Below, in pieces: positions 42,200-52,739 of a stretch of 64,000 bases of DNA. Below the pieces are notes generated by a model. It saw only the letters and a program-made list of their open reading frames with translations. It did not search any database and had not been told where the DNA came from. The number at the start of each line of letters is the position of its first letter. Position 1 is the stretch's first letter. The translations under genes and the position numbers were made by a program. Source of the stretch: an uncultured Paracoccaceae bacterium (GTDB lineage: Bacteria > Pseudomonadota > Alphaproteobacteria > Rhodobacterales > Rhodobacteraceae); the NCBI GenBank assembly GCA_905182165.1, contig CAJJAK010000006.1, positions 199,409 through 263,408 on the forward strand. Reading direction: 5' to 3'.

Positions 42200-43080
42200 T
42201 TATTGCTCAAAGAATTGTATAGGATCAACGCGTTGGTTGTCTTTAATCATTTCAAAATGTAAAAAGTTTTTCCCAGGAGCAACCGATCCAATAATCTGCC
42301 CTCTTTTTACCAAATCTCCTTTTTGCAAATTGACGTCTGATATGTTCGTATATGCTGATAAAATATTATCCTTATGTTTAATAAAGATTATTGTAGGCTG
42401 ATTTTCACCTTTTGATACTAATGCAACTGTACCATTATTAGAGGCGACAACTGGGCTACCCTCTGGGGCTTTAATATTAATACCTTGATTGCCATTAGTA
42501 TCATATGAAAATGGATTTGAAATTTCACCATCGACTGGTTTAAGAAAAGACTTTGTTTTCAATTGCTGATCATTAGAACTTGTTTGTATGTCATCAGCTT
42601 TGATTGTTTTACTACTTTCGTTATCTTCCTCTTTGACTTTTGTAACTTCTTTAACAATTGTATCTTTTTTTACTTGGACGCGATCAATTGCCTTTGAAGA
42701 CTAGGGGGGACTTTATCATCAGTTTTATTTTCTTTTAAATTAACTGGTATAGCCAGTATTTCGCCTTGGCTCAGTTTGTAGTTCTCTGACAATCCATTAT
42801 AAACTGCCAATTGTTTAGATGAAACATTTATACGGTTGGCGACATTATACAGTCTTTCACCATTTTTTGCTCTAACAATTGAATAGGTGGAAAATTTTAT
42901 TATACCTGTTTCTTTTGGTAAAGAGGCGTCTGAGCTTTTTGTTTTATATAATGTTGTTGGTAAATCTATATATTTCGAATAATCTAAATTTGTTTCGCAA
43001 CCAGAAACTATCATAGTTGCCATGCAATAGATAAAATTTCTTAAATTTAAATACTTAATTAATTGGGTGACCTGAATCAT
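42200..43080 (-). CDS. nlpD: NlpD-like LysM/M23 lipoprotein (one frameshift)
   Basis: Outer-membrane lipoprotein with lipobox IVSGC (Cys about residue 28), a LysM domain (YSIVRAKNGERLYNVANRIN to LSQGEILAIPVN) and a C-terminal LytM/M23 domain. The frame breaks near 42700 beside a run of six G; in the next frame SSKAIDRVQVKKDTIVKEV leads into a Lys/Glu linker. In the LytM domain the usual metal ligands are lost: NQGINIKAPEG replaces the HxxxD motif and the end has LHFEM rather than HxH. Such degenerate proteins activate cell-wall amidases instead of cutting. Member of the serS-surE-pcm-nlpD run. Confidence 0.88.
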
Positions 43081-43123
43081 TTTTTTCTCATTTTAATTAC
43101 ATGGGTTATTATAACTATTGTTT

Positions 43124-43768
43124 TTACACCTCTGCAATCCCTTCTATTAGAGGAACAAATCGAACTTCTCCCATTTCATGATAACTCAAACCTTTTTCAG
43201 TTTTGGTTATTTTAATCATTGTTTGAACAGAATCTGACTGACCAACTGGTAATACCATGATTCCATTTACTTTTAACTGCTCTAAAAGTGGCGCAGGAGG
43301 ATCTTCAGCTGCGGCAGTTAATAAAATTCGGTCAAAGGGTGCCTGAGCCGGAAGCCCACGTGAACCATCTGAACGCATTGCCGTAATATTGCTTAAGTTT
43401 AAATTATCAAAAACATTTTGTGCTTGTATAATTAGTTCCAAGTGACGTTCTAACGTATACACTCGTCTTGCTAAGCGAGATAAAATTGCGGCTTGGTATC
43501 CCGACCCAGTTCCAATCTCTAGAACCTTACATCTAGGAGTAACATTCAGACTTTGGGTCATTTGTGCAACGATTGAGGGTTGGCTTATTGTTTGCCCACA
43601 AGCAATTGGTAGGGGTATATCTTGATAAGCTTTTTCTTCAAAAACACCTTTTAAAAACTTTCTTCGATCTATTTTTTCCATTGCGTTCAGAACTCTGGAG
43701 TCAGTTATGCCTCTGCTTCGAATAGCATATAAAAATTGCATTTTTTCTTCAGGTGTCATTGGTTTCAA
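43124..43768 (-). CDS. pcm: Protein-L-isoaspartate O-methyltransferase
   Basis: Repairs isoaspartyl residues in aged proteins using S-adenosylmethionine. 214 residues. [21 protein letters not shown], the [16 protein letters not shown] substrate motif, SAM loop [16 protein letters not shown] (about residues 82-97), RDG-like SDGSRGLP and [13 protein letters not shown]. The start overlaps the 3' end of surE by 20 bases, the usual surE-pcm coupling. ATG 43759 is a possible shorter start. Confidence 0.96.
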   Translation of the reverse strand: MKPMTPEEKMQFLYAIRSRGITDSRVLNAMEKIDRRKFLKGVFEEKAYQDIPLPIACGQTISQPSIVAQMTQSLNVTPRCKVLEIGTGSGYQAAILSRLARRVYTLERHLELIIQAQNVFDNLNLSNITAMRSDGSRGLPAQAPFDRILLTAAAEDPPAPLLEQLKVNGIMVLPVGQSDSVQTMIKITKTEKGLSYHEMGEVRFVPLIEGIAEV

Positions 43769-44573
43769 ATAATTTTTGCAAGCGATTTAAAGTATTATAA
43801 TCTGTTAAGTCAGTCTTCATAGGTGTTACAGAAATATATCCATCTAAGTTGGCTGCTGCGTCAGTGTTCTTTGCTGTTGGGACGTCTTGTGCACCCCCCT
43901 TGATCCACAAAAACTTTCGGCCACCAGGCGAAATATGAGGTTCAACACCAAAAGATGTATTTTGCCTAAAACCTTGAGAGGAAATCTTACTACCTTTGAC
44001 TTTCTGAGATGGAACTGGAGGGAAGTTGATATTGTAAAATATTCTATAGTCTCCAGTGCCCCAATCGCCTTCCTTAAGTAATTTTTGTATAACCGAAGCA
44101 CCGTAAGCACCAGCGGCTTCAAATGGATTTTCAATTGAGATGTTTTTTGGACCTAGATATTGTGAAAGAGCAATTGATTTAATTTTATGAATTGTTCCTT
44201 CAATAGCAGCTCCAATCGTTCCAGAATAAAGTGCATTTTCAGCCGAATTATTTCCTCGATTTACACCAGATAGGATTATTTGAGGTTTATTATCTTTCAT
44301 AACTTCATAAATCCCAGCTAATACGCAATCAGCAGGCGATCCATCTACAGCAAATCTTTTTTCCGAAACTTTAGAAATCATCATTGGTTTTGTGAAACTA
44401 ATACAGTGCGCCACACCTGACTGTTCGTAGGAAGGTGCTACTACCCAAACTTCTCCTTTGGGACCTGCAATTTCTTTAGCAATTGTTTCTAAAACTTTTA
44501 TACCTGGTGCATTTATTCCATCATCATTGGTGACAAGTATAAGCGGTCTTTGATTCATAGCGTATTTATTCAT
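43749..44573 (-). CDS. surE: 5'/3'-nucleotidase SurE
   Basis: Metal-dependent nucleoside monophosphatase linked to stationary-phase survival. 274 residues. Metal site [14 protein letters not shown] (about residues 12-25), [24 protein letters not shown], and the second metal motif [20 protein letters not shown]. The C terminus has the usual DG-ISVTPM pattern ([16 protein letters not shown]). M6 (44558) is an alternative start that gives the more standard N terminus. Confidence 0.96.
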   Translation of the reverse strand: MNKYAMNQRPLILVTNDDGINAPGIKVLETIAKEIAGPKGEVWVVAPSYEQSGVAHCISFTKPMMISKVSEKRFAVDGSPADCVLAGIYEVMKDNKPQIILSGVNRGNNSAENALYSGTIGAAIEGTIHKIKSIALSQYLGPKNISIENPFEAAGAYGASVIQKLLKEGDWGTGDYRIFYNINFPPVPSQKVKGSKISSQGFRQNTSFGVEPHISPGGRKFLWIKGGAQDVPTAKNTDAAANLDGYISVTPMKTDLTDYNTLNRLQKLFETNDT

Positions 44574-44620
44574 TTCTTAAAGAATAATTAAGATTTCGTC
44601 CAGCAGATTAATCATAGATT

Positions 44621-45913
44621 TTACTCTAAATCCCCATTTGAATTCAATTTTGATTTGCCACCTAGGTATGGCATTAATACGTCTGGTAATTTTACTGACC
44701 CATCAATAAGTTGTCCATTTTCAAGTACAGCAATTAAGCACCGACCCACTGCTAAGCCAGATCCATTTAAAGTATGCACGAATTCAAGTTTTTTGCTCTG
44801 AATTGGTTTGAATCGGGCATTCATTCTACGAGCTTGAAAATCACCACAAGTTGAACAAGAGCTAATTTCTCGATATTTATTTTGGCCTGGTAACCAAACT
44901 TCTATGTCGTGTGTTCTACGAGCTGATGCGCCCATGTCTCCTGTACATAAAACAACAGTTCGATAGGGTAAATGCAAAGACTCTAAGATAGTTTCAGCAC
45001 ATTTGGTCATTCGGTCAAGCTCATCTATTGATTGTTCTGGATGGACTATGGAAACCATCTCTACTTTCTCAAATTGGTGCTGTCTAAGCATTCCACTTGT
45101 ATCTCTACCTGCGCTACCTGCTTCTGACCTAAAACATAACGAATGTGCAGTCATTCTTATTGGTAGGTCTTCTTCCTTCATGATTTTGTTGGCAACTGTA
45201 TTGGTTAGTGTGACCTCAGATGTTGGAATTAACCATCTTCCATCTGTTGTTTGATAACTATCATCTGTAAATTTTGGTAGTTGGCCCGTCCCAATCATCG
45301 CCTCATCGCGAACTAGCACGGGTGTATTCATTTCAGTTAACTCATGTTTTTCAACATGAGTGTCCAGCATAAACTGCGCCAATGCTCTGTGAAGCCTGGC
45401 TAAAGAACCAGTTAATATTACGAACCTTGAGCCTGATAAATTTCGCGCTGTTTCAAAATCCATAGTTTTTATTGTTGCTGAAAGTTCAAAGTGTTCCCTT
45501 GCCTTGAATTCAAACTCTGGCTTTTTCCCCCATTGATTTATTTCTATATTGTCTTTTTCGCTGTCACCAACTGGAACATCCGACATTGGAGAGTTTGGTA
45601 ATTGCATCAAATATTCAGTTAACAATTTATCTTGTTTTTTTGCTTCATCTTCTAACAGTGAAATTTCTATTTTTTTCTCACTAATTATGGAGCGAAGTTC
45701 ATTAAACTCTGATTCATTATCATTCGCTTTTGCTTCCCCAATCTTTTTGCTCGCATTATTTCTTTCAGCTAGTGCTTTTTCTGCAGCTCTTATCTTTGTT
45801 CTACGAATTTCATCGAGTGATAATATTTGGGAGGAAATATTCGAAAGTTTACGTAACTCCATCTTGGCGTCAAATTCTTCAGGGTTTTCACGAATTAAAC
45901 GAATATCATGCAT
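44621..45913 (-). CDS. serS: Seryl-tRNA synthetase
   Basis: Class II aminoacyl-tRNA synthetase, 430 residues, complete. N terminus [18 protein letters not shown]; a long helical arm at about 25-100; motif 2 [36 protein letters not shown] with the serine-binding Cys region; motif 3 [23 protein letters not shown] lies 7 bases upstream of the ATG. First gene of the minus-strand block, divergent from yajC. Confidence 0.98.
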   Translation of the reverse strand: MHDIRLIRENPEEFDAKMELRKLSNISSQILSLDEIRRTKIRAAEKALAERNNASKKIGEAKANDNESEFNELRSIISEKKIEISLLEDEAKKQDKLLTEYLMQLPNSPMSDVPVGDSEKDNIEINQWGKKPEFEFKAREHFELSATIKTMDFETARNLSGSRFVILTGSLARLHRALAQFMLDTHVEKHELTEMNTPVLVRDEAMIGTGQLPKFTDDSYQTTDGRWLIPTSEVTLTNTVANKIMKEEDLPIRMTAHSLCFRSEAGSAGRDTSGMLRQHQFEKVEMVSIVHPEQSIDELDRMTKCAETILESLHLPYRTVVLCTGDMGASARRTHDIEVWLPGQNKYREISSCSTCGDFQARRMNARFKPIQSKKLEFVHTLNGSGLAVGRCLIAVLENGQLIDGSVKLPDVLMPYLGGKSKLNSNGDLE

Positions 45914-46263
45914 ATTTTTTTCCAGTTGCTTATTTGTTTTTATCGTTATGCATTATTTTTTAGTTAAGGTTAAGTATTGAATTAAAATATAAGAATATGA
46001 TAATTTTTTTTTAAATAGCCTGTTGTGTTTTAGCACCCTACAGAAATTTATTTGATTTAGAATCGTGATTTTTTCATTCAACTACTAGGAAATTGTATGG
46101 TCACTGTTGAAAAATAAAATTATGAATAGGCCAATATTTTCAATATGAGATAAATTTTATATTTATACTCATTTATTATACCAAAATTGATGGTGATTTA
46201 TCATAAAATTGTACTGTGAATACTTGCAAATCTGAGAGTGTAGGGTTAGGGTCGCCTTCGTTC
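45914..46263. other. Divergent intergenic region, serS and yajC
   Basis: About 350 mostly AT-rich bases between serS and the yajC leader. The part after about 46220 is more GC-rich (GTAGGGTTAGGGTCGCC), which suggests transcribed leader sequence. No tRNA, riboswitch core or open frame was recognised, and no promoter could be fixed with confidence. Confidence 0.3.
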
Positions 46264-46285
46264 AGTTGTGGTATTACTCACAACT
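46264..46285 (+). promoter_or_regulatory. Hairpin in the yajC leader
   Basis: A perfect 7-bp stem, AGTTGTG (46264-46270) and CACAACT (46279-46285), with an 8-base loop, ends 5 bases before the AAAGGA that precedes yajC. Being so close to the ribosome site it could affect translation of the secretion operon. In E. coli, SecDF levels are regulated through the yajC-secDF operon mainly with SecM/SecA elsewhere; this hairpin's role is inference. Confidence 0.4.
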
Positions 46286-46301
46286 TATAAAAGGAAAAAA
46301 C

Positions 46302-46580
46302 ATGGGCGACATAACACAAATTCTACCATTTATATTAATTTTTGCTATAATGTACTTTTTGCTAATTAGGCCGCAGCAAAAAAAAGTGAAGGAACACAAG
46401 GCATTAGTGGAGGCGGTAAAAAAAGGTGATGAGGTAGTTACTCAGGGTGGTTTGATAGGAAAAATCACAAAGGTAAAGGGCGAAGGCAGGTTAGAAGTGG
46501 AGATTGCTTCTGGTGTTAAGGTACAAGTTGTGCAAGCAACAATTGCTCAAGTTATTAATAAGACTGAAACAAAAAAATAA
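46302..46580 (+). CDS. yajC: Preprotein translocase subunit YajC
   Basis: Small single-span accessory of SecDF, 92 residues. MGDITQILPFILIFAIMYFLL forms the membrane anchor, followed by the family motif RPQQKKVKEHKALVEAVKKGD and VVTQGGLIGKI. ATG 46302 has AAAGGA 7 bases upstream; the longer frame from 46266 runs through the leader hairpin and is rejected. First gene of yajC-secD-secF. Confidence 0.97.
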   Translation: MGDITQILPFILIFAIMYFLLIRPQQKKVKEHKALVEAVKKGDEVVTQGGLIGKITKVKGEGRLEVEIASGVKVQVVQATIAQVINKTETKK

Positions 46581-46599
46581 AAACTAGGAACTTCTTAAA

Positions 46600-48264
46600 A
46601 TGCTTCAGTTTTCTTTATGGCAAAAAATAATAATTTGGAGCGTATGTGGGTTTGGAATTCTATTTGCTCTACCAAATGCATTTTATACCCGGGTTGAAGT
46701 TAGGAATGATCTTTATGAAGCGAGAGCAAACGGTTTAAACGTAACTGATGAAGAAATAGCTAATATTGGAAATTGGCCATCTTTTTTACCTTCAAGTTTA
46801 GTAAATCTGGGATTAGATCTACGTGGTGGTGCTCATTTATTAGCAGAAGTTAAAGTTGAGGAAGTTTATGCTCAAAGACTAGATGCTATGTGGCAGGAAG
46901 TTCGTGATGTTTTGAGAGCTGAAAGAAGTAGTATAGGCACTATTCGACGACAAGATGGTCGAGATGATCAACTTAGGGTAAAAATTTCCAAAAAATCTGG
47001 AATGGCAAAAGCCATTAAGGTGATAGAGAATCTTGCCCGTCCTGTCAGCTCATTAACTGGAGTTGGGCAGAAAGATATTGAAGTGTCTGCAGATCAAAAT
47101 ACGTTAATTATTCAATTTTCTGATGCGGAAAAATTAGCGTTAAATGAGAGAACTATGGAGCAATCTCTCGAAATAATAAGGAGACGAGTCGATGAGGTTG
47201 GTACGCGTGAACCTACAATACAAAAACAGGGTGATCGAAGGATTCTTATTCAGGTGCCTGGACTTGGTTCAGCTAGTGAGCTTAAAACATTAATAGGAAC
47301 AACTGCAAAATTGGGATTTTATCCTGTAGTTAAGCAAACTTCTAACGCTGATGAAGAAGGAAACGGTAGAACTCAAACCCTTCCAGCCCGTGATGATAAA
47401 GGTGTGTTTTATATCTTAGACAAAATGGCTGCGGTAACTGGTGAAGAACTTGTTGACGCTCAACCAACTTTTGATCAAAATGGCCAACCTGCTGTGAGCT
47501 TTAGATTCAATCCAGGTGGTGCAAGAAAATTTGGAAATTATACCGCAAATAATGTTGGTTCATTATTTGCAATAGTCTTGGACAACGAAGTTATCTCAGC
47601 TCCACAAATCCGAGAGGCAATTACTGGAGGAAGTGGTCAAATAACTGGAAACTTTTCTGTCACAGAATCTGCAGAACTTTCGATTTTGCTGCGAGCAGGT
47701 GCATTACCAGCGCCAATGCAATTTGAAGAAGAAAGAACTATTGGGCCTGAGTTAGGGCAAGATAGCATTGATGCTGGAAAAATTGCTTGTGCTGTAGCAT
47801 TTGCAGCCATCTTAGTTTTTATGTTTTTGAGTTATGGGTTGTTTGGCATATTTGCAAATATCGCCTTGATTATAAATGTATCTTTAATTTTTGGTTTGTT
47901 GTCCATTATTGGGGCTACTTTGACACTTCCAGGAATAGCTGGAATCGTCTTGACTGTTGGAATGGCCGTCGATGCAAATGTATTAATCTTTGAACGAATT
48001 AAAGAAGAACTTAAAACAGCAAAAAGCCCATATCGCGCTATTGAGTTGGGATATGAACGTGCATTTAGTGCAATTCTTGATGCTAACATTACAACATTTA
48101 TTGCTGCATTAATTTTGTTTCTTATGGGTTCAGGACCGGTAAGGGGTTTTTCCATCACACTTGGATTAGGGATAATTACTTCAGTATTTACGGCAATTTA
48201 TGTGACCCGGCTTTTGATGGCCATTTGGTTTGACATGAAACGTCCAAAAGCAATCATTGTTTAA
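46600..48264 (+). CDS. secD: Protein translocase subunit SecD
   Basis: RND-family membrane protein that uses the proton gradient to pull proteins out of SecYEG. 554 residues. The N-terminal span (about 10-28) is followed by the periplasmic P1 domain with LGLDLRGGAHLL, IRRRVDEVGTREPTIQKQGD and IQVPGL; QPTFDQNGQPAVSFRF and GQITGNFS belong to P1/P4. Five C-terminal spans hold GIVLTVGMAVDANVLIFERI with the essential Asp. Complete; nine bases before secF. Confidence 0.98.
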   Translation: MLQFSLWQKIIIWSVCGFGILFALPNAFYTRVEVRNDLYEARANGLNVTDEEIANIGNWPSFLPSSLVNLGLDLRGGAHLLAEVKVEEVYAQRLDAMWQEVRDVLRAERSSIGTIRRQDGRDDQLRVKISKKSGMAKAIKVIENLARPVSSLTGVGQKDIEVSADQNTLIIQFSDAEKLALNERTMEQSLEIIRRRVDEVGTREPTIQKQGDRRILIQVPGLGSASELKTLIGTTAKLGFYPVVKQTSNADEEGNGRTQTLPARDDKGVFYILDKMAAVTGEELVDAQPTFDQNGQPAVSFRFNPGGARKFGNYTANNVGSLFAIVLDNEVISAPQIREAITGGSGQITGNFSVTESAELSILLRAGALPAPMQFEEERTIGPELGQDSIDAGKIACAVAFAAILVFMFLSYGLFGIFANIALIINVSLIFGLLSIIGATLTLPGIAGIVLTVGMAVDANVLIFERIKEELKTAKSPYRAIELGYERAFSAILDANITTFIAALILFLMGSGPVRGFSITLGLGIITSVFTAIYVTRLLMAIWFDMKRPKAIIV

Positions 48265-48273
48265 AGGTTTATT

Positions 48274-49240
48274 ATGCGATTAAAACTTGTACCCTCAGAA
48301 ACTAAAGTAGATTTTTTTAAGTTATCAAAAATAACTTTTGCAGCTTCTATAATTGGAATGATAGTAGCTTTGGTTCTCTTCTTCTCTTAATGGTTTAAAT
48401 TTTGGAATTGATTTTAGAGGTGGAACCACAATTAGAACTGATGCCTCGATACCTATAGAAGTTAGCACTTATAGATCTGCCTTATCTAAACTTGACCTTG
48501 GCGATGTGTCGATCACAGAAGTATTTGATCCCACAAAGCCTGATCAAAATGTAGCGCAGATAAGAATAGAACAACAAGAAAATGAAGGTAGTGCCACAGT
48601 GAAAACGGTAAAGGCAGTGCAAGCAGCATTGTTGACAATTGACTCTAAAATGACATTTCCTTCGATTGAGAGTGTAGGCCCTAAAGTATCTGGTGAGCTT
48701 ATCCGAACTGCAGTAATTGCAGTTATTGCTGCAATATTTGCAGTTCTATTTTACATCTGGTTAAGGTTTGAATGGCAATTTTCCGTAGGTGCAGTAGCGG
48801 CTTTAATTCATGATATTGTTCTTACTATTGGAATATTCAGTTTACTGCAGATAAAATTTGATTTGGCTATAATTGCTGCTTTGCTTACTATTGTGGGGTA
48901 TTCCTTGAATGACACCGTTGTTGTTTTTGACCGAGTAAGGGAAAATTTACGTAAATACAAGAAAATGGAATTACAGAAAGTTTTAAATCTATCTATAAAT
49001 GAGACTTTGAGCAGAACAGTTATGACATCAGTTACTACGCTGCTAGCCCTTATTTCACTATTTGTTTTAGGTGGTGATGTGATAAGGGGTTTTGTATTTG
49101 CAATGATCTGGGGCGTTATTGTGGGAACATATAGCTCTGTATTTATTGCCTCGAATATACTTCTTAGATTGGGTGTTAAACGAGATTGGTCCAAGCCTTC
49201 AGCCGGTGCGGGAACACAATTTTCAGGTATAGATGCTTGA
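48274..49240 (+). CDS. secF: Protein translocase subunit SecF (one frameshift)
   Basis: Partner of SecD. The N-terminal frame from ATG 48274 (MRLKLVPSETKVDFF) ends after VALVLFFS near 48388, and one base over it continues as NGLNFGIDFRGGTTIRT, the SecF signature. The rest shows VGPKVSGELIRTAVIAVIAA, FSLLQIKFDLAIIAALLTIV and GYSLNDTVVVFDRVRENLRK with the conserved Asp, then SRTVMTSVTTLLAL. About 322 residues in total. The stop overlaps the next gene by 8 bases. Confidence 0.95.
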
Positions 49241-49989
49241 TTTATTTTATGAAGCTTTAAACTTCAATGGCCTATTTTGGATCTTATCAGCCGCATTTTT
49301 AGCTGGAATTATTAGAGGTTTTTCTGGCTTTGGGACCGCCATGGTTTATCTACCTCTTGCTGCACAAGTTCTTCCACCAGTTCAGGCAATTGTATCGATG
49401 GTTTTGTTTGATTTAATAGGGATATGGCCAACTGTACCTCGCGCATTAAAATATGCAAAATTACCAGATGTTTTTAGACTTGGGTTGGGAATGGTTTTGA
49501 CAACGCCACTAGGGTTACTGGCCTTATATTTCATGTCGCAATCCTCTTTTAGATTATTGGCTTCGGTATTAATTATTTTATTACTATTACTGTTGATAAT
49601 GGGAGTCCGTTATCGAGGTGCGTTAAGTAATCGTATAATGTTAATGGCGGGTGCGTTGGGTGGCTTATTTGGTGGCAGTTCTGGTCTGTGCGGACCTCCA
49701 GTTATAATGATTTATATGGCAAGCAAAAGTGCTCCTGAAATAGTTAGGGCAAATCTGCTTTTATATTTAATAATCACAGATATTGTACTTTTGGTGTTAT
49801 GCTTTTCGTCATTTAACATTTCCCTTTTTCCAATATTTATTGGATTTTTTGCGGCTGTTCCCTTTATGGTTGGAAATATCTTTGGATCAAAAGATGTTTG
49901 ATCCAAAGAGAGAAGGTGTTTTTAGAATAGTAGCTTATGTTGTTATTGGATTTTCAGCAATTTATGGTTTACCAATTTGGAATTTCTAA
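49233..49989 (+). CDS. TSUP (TauE/SafE) family sulfite/anion exporter (one frameshift)
   Basis: Membrane permease of the TSUP family, known for export of sulfite, sulfoacetate or related organic anions. About 252 residues and eight hydrophobic segments; the two family repeats start with GIIRGFSGFGTAMVYLP and GGLFGGSSGLCGPPVIMIYM. Near 49894 the frame breaks at GSKD, and MFDPKREGVFRIVAYVVIG, the end of the second repeat, continues in the next frame. It overlaps secF and is convergent with the proline-racemase gene. The substrate cannot be told. Confidence 0.9.
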
Positions 49990-49994
49990 GGAAT

Positions 49995-51020
49995 TTAATT
50001 AATAGGCCAAGTATCTGAAACTCTGTATCCAAAAGGCCATGGATCAGAAGGGTCTCGCATAATTTGATGTGTGCCAGTAATAAAGCCTCTTCCACTAATT
50101 ATTGGGATAATTAGTTGGTTTTTGCCATCAAAAATGATGTCTTTTATTTTGCAATCAAAGGTTCCGCCAATAATTGACTTTCCAACAAATTCGTCACCTA
50201 TTTTCATTATTCCCTTTGCTGCCAGTACCGCCATTCGAGCAGAGCAGCCTGTTCCACATGGCGACCTGTCAATCTTTCCGGGTTCAATCACCACGGCACT
50301 TAGGCCTGTCAATACATGACCTATTTTTTCAATAGGGTTTGTGAACTGACAAAAAGAAATATGGTTCCAATCTTGAGACGGATGGTTGAAGCCGATTTGC
50401 TCATTAGCAGCTTTGATTATCTTTTTGCCAATATCTGCTATCATACTTCCAGATTCTGGATTTAGGGTTAAGCCACAACTGGCAGCATCAACAAGTACAA
50501 AACTGTCGCCTCCAAATGCAGTATCTACAGTTATTGGGCCCATATTTTTTACTTTTAGGGGGACGTCTAATTTATCAGCAAAACTATTTATGTTTTTGAT
50601 TTCAATTTTTTTTGCTTCTCCATTAATGCATGAAGCCTTGATTTCTATTAATCCAGCTGGAGTTTCTAGATTAAAAGTGGTCAAAGGTTCTTGAATTTCT
50701 ATCATGCCAGTTTCTAAGAGAACTGTTGCAACACATATAGCGTTGGAGCCTGACATGGGAGGCGTATGAATAGGTTCCATTATTAAGAAGCCAAAATCTG
50801 CTAAGGGATTTTTTGCAGGAACAATTAGGTTTATGTGTTTAAAAACGCCTCCACGTGGTTCGTTCAGAAGTAAATTACGCAGTTTTTGATCTTTCTCGAG
50901 GAATGTTCTCATTTCCCATAAGTTGTTTCCTGGTGGGGTGGGAACGCCACCAACTATTACGTTTCCAACTTCACCTTCTGCATGCGCAGAAACCATATGT
51001 ATTGATATGTTGCTTTTCAT
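49995..51020 (-). CDS. Proline racemase family protein, probable trans-3-hydroxy-L-proline dehydratase or hydroxyproline epimerase
   Basis: 342 residues from ATG 51020 (MKSNISIHMVSAHAEGEVGN), matching the family's usual start; the frame upstream to 51230 is rejected. The first catalytic position is Ser instead of the Cys of true racemases (PMSGSNAICVATVLLETG), and the second is Cys (DRSPCGTGCSARMAVLAAKG). Ser/Cys members are reported to act as hydroxyproline epimerase or 3-hydroxyproline dehydratase. FGGDSFVLVDA and GRGFITGTHQ are family blocks. No hydroxyproline transporter or other pathway gene is adjacent. Divergent from pccB. Confidence 0.85.
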   Translation of the reverse strand: MKSNISIHMVSAHAEGEVGNVIVGGVPTPPGNNLWEMRTFLEKDQKLRNLLLNEPRGGVFKHINLIVPAKNPLADFGFLIMEPIHTPPMSGSNAICVATVLLETGMIEIQEPLTTFNLETPAGLIEIKASCINGEAKKIEIKNINSFADKLDVPLKVKNMGPITVDTAFGGDSFVLVDAASCGLTLNPESGSMIADIGKKIIKAANEQIGFNHPSQDWNHISFCQFTNPIEKIGHVLTGLSAVVIEPGKIDRSPCGTGCSARMAVLAAKGIMKIGDEFVGKSIIGGTFDCKIKDIIFDGKNQLIIPIISGRGFITGTHQIMRDPSDPWPFGYRVSDTWPIN

Positions 51021-51146
51021 TTGCCAAAATCTTAATTTATATAATTTTTTAATGATTACCTTATAGTTAAGTAATTTGCGATCTGTTTCTTTTCGTTGTA
51101 TTGCTTTCGTTGAATCCGAATTCAGAATTGGCAAGGAGCTTATTGA

Positions 51147-52679
51147 ATGAACGAAATCTTGCAAGAGTTGGAAAAGCGCAGGGAGCAAGCACGACTTGGT
51201 GGTGGCCAAAAACGAATTGATGCACAACATGCTAAAGGTAAACTTACTGCGAGAGAACGAGTTGAATTATTGCTAGATAGCGATAGTTTTGAAGAGTTAG
51301 ATATGTTTGTAAAGCATCGGTGCGTTGAATTTGGAATGGAGGAAACACAGATTTCTGGAGATGGTGTCGTTACTGGTTGGGGCACAATTAATGGTAGACA
51401 AGTATACGTGTTCTCTCAAGATTTCACTGTTTTTGGTGGTTCTCTTTCCGAAACTCACGCACAAAAAATCTGCAAAGTTATGGATATGGCCATGTTAAAT
51501 GGCGCTCCTATAATTGGGCTGAATGATAGTGGGGGTGCTAGAATACAAGAAGGGGTAGCATCGCTTGCTGGATATGCAGATGTTTTTCAAAAGAATATTT
51601 TAGCCTCTGGGGTTGTTCCCCAAATCAGTGTCATTATGGGTCCTTGTGCAGGTGGTGCGGTGTACTCTCCTGCCATGACTGACTTTATCTTTATGGTCAA
51701 AGATAGCAGCTACATGTTTGTGACAGGCCCTGATGTTGTGAAGACCGTGACCAATGAGATTGTCACAGCAGAAGAGCTTGGTGGGGCTTCCACTCATACT
51801 AAAAAATCATCGGTTGCAGATGGCGCCTTTGAAAATGATGTGGAGGCACTCACGGAAGTACGGCGGCTGGTGGATTTTTTGCCGTTGAACAATCGTCAGA
51901 AACCACCTGTGCGGCCATTCTTTGACAATCCATCACGGATAGACAATTCTTTAGATACTTTGATACCAGACAATCCAAACCAACCTTATGACATCAAAGA
52001 ATTAATTTTAAAGCTATCAGATGAAGGTGATTTTTTTGAAATTCAAGAAAAATTTGCTGCAAATATAGTAACTGGTTTTATTAGGCTTGAAGGTCGTACG
52101 ATTGGTGTTGTTGCTAATCAACCACTCGTCTTGGCGGGTGTATTGGATATTGATAGTAGCAGAAAAGCTGCAAGGTTTGTTCGATTTTGTGATGCTTTTG
52201 AAATCCCAATACTTACCTTGGTTGATGTGCCAGGGTTTTTACCTGGAACTGCTCAAGAATATGGTGGTGTGATTAAGCATGGTGCCAAACTGCTGTTTGC
52301 ATATGGTGAGGCGACGGTCCCAAAGGTTACCGTAATTACTCGAAAAGCCTATGGTGGTGCCTATGATGTTATGGCTTCTAAACATCTGCGAGGCGATTTT
52401 AACTACGCTTGGCCAACAGCGGAGATCGCCGTGATGGGCGCCAAAGGGGCAACCGAGATCATCCATCGAGCTGATCTGGGTGATTCAGAGAAGATTGCAG
52501 AACATGTTACCGATTATGAAGAGCGTTTTGCAAATCCATTCGTTGCTGCTGAAAAAGGCTTTATTGATGAGGTAATCTCCCCAAGCTCTACACGAAAAAG
52601 AATTAGTAGAGCATTCGCAGCGTTACGCGGTAAGAGTCTAAAAAACCCATGGAAAAAACATGATAATATACCATTATAA
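51147..52679 (+). CDS. pccB: Propionyl-CoA carboxylase beta subunit (carboxyltransferase)
   Basis: Transfers CO2 from carboxybiotin to propionyl-CoA, giving methylmalonyl-CoA. 510 residues, complete. N-terminal [38 protein letters not shown]; acyl-CoA pocket [19 protein letters not shown]; oxyanion and biotin-site glycines in [20 protein letters not shown]-terminal half [16 protein letters not shown] and [23 protein letters not shown] precedes the ATG. First of the pccB-x-pccA-mcm-prpE block. Confidence 0.97.
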   Translation: MNEILQELEKRREQARLGGGQKRIDAQHAKGKLTARERVELLLDSDSFEELDMFVKHRCVEFGMEETQISGDGVVTGWGTINGRQVYVFSQDFTVFGGSLSETHAQKICKVMDMAMLNGAPIIGLNDSGGARIQEGVASLAGYADVFQKNILASGVVPQISVIMGPCAGGAVYSPAMTDFIFMVKDSSYMFVTGPDVVKTVTNEIVTAEELGGASTHTKKSSVADGAFENDVEALTEVRRLVDFLPLNNRQKPPVRPFFDNPSRIDNSLDTLIPDNPNQPYDIKELILKLSDEGDFFEIQEKFAANIVTGFIRLEGRTIGVVANQPLVLAGVLDIDSSRKAARFVRFCDAFEIPILTLVDVPGFLPGTAQEYGGVIKHGAKLLFAYGEATVPKVTVITRKAYGGAYDVMASKHLRGDFNYAWPTAEIAVMGAKGATEIIHRADLGDSEKIAEHVTDYEERFANPFVAAEKGFIDEVISPSSTRKRISRAFAALRGKSLKNPWKKHDNIPL

Positions 52680-52739
52680 TTTTTATCTTGATGGATTTGA
52701 ACATAAGAAATTAGTAAATAAAATGACAGGTCAAACACT

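Noticed and set aside
45549..45980. Plus-strand open frame of 143 codons opposite serS
   Set aside because: Serine/phenylalanine-rich mirror of the serS coiled-coil arm, with no independent signals.
51021..51146. TTTGCAAA-type operator of the short-chain acyl-CoA regulator before pccB
   Set aside because: Only partial resemblances (TTTGCCAAA near 51023 and TTTGCG near 51074) were found, not the paired palindromes.
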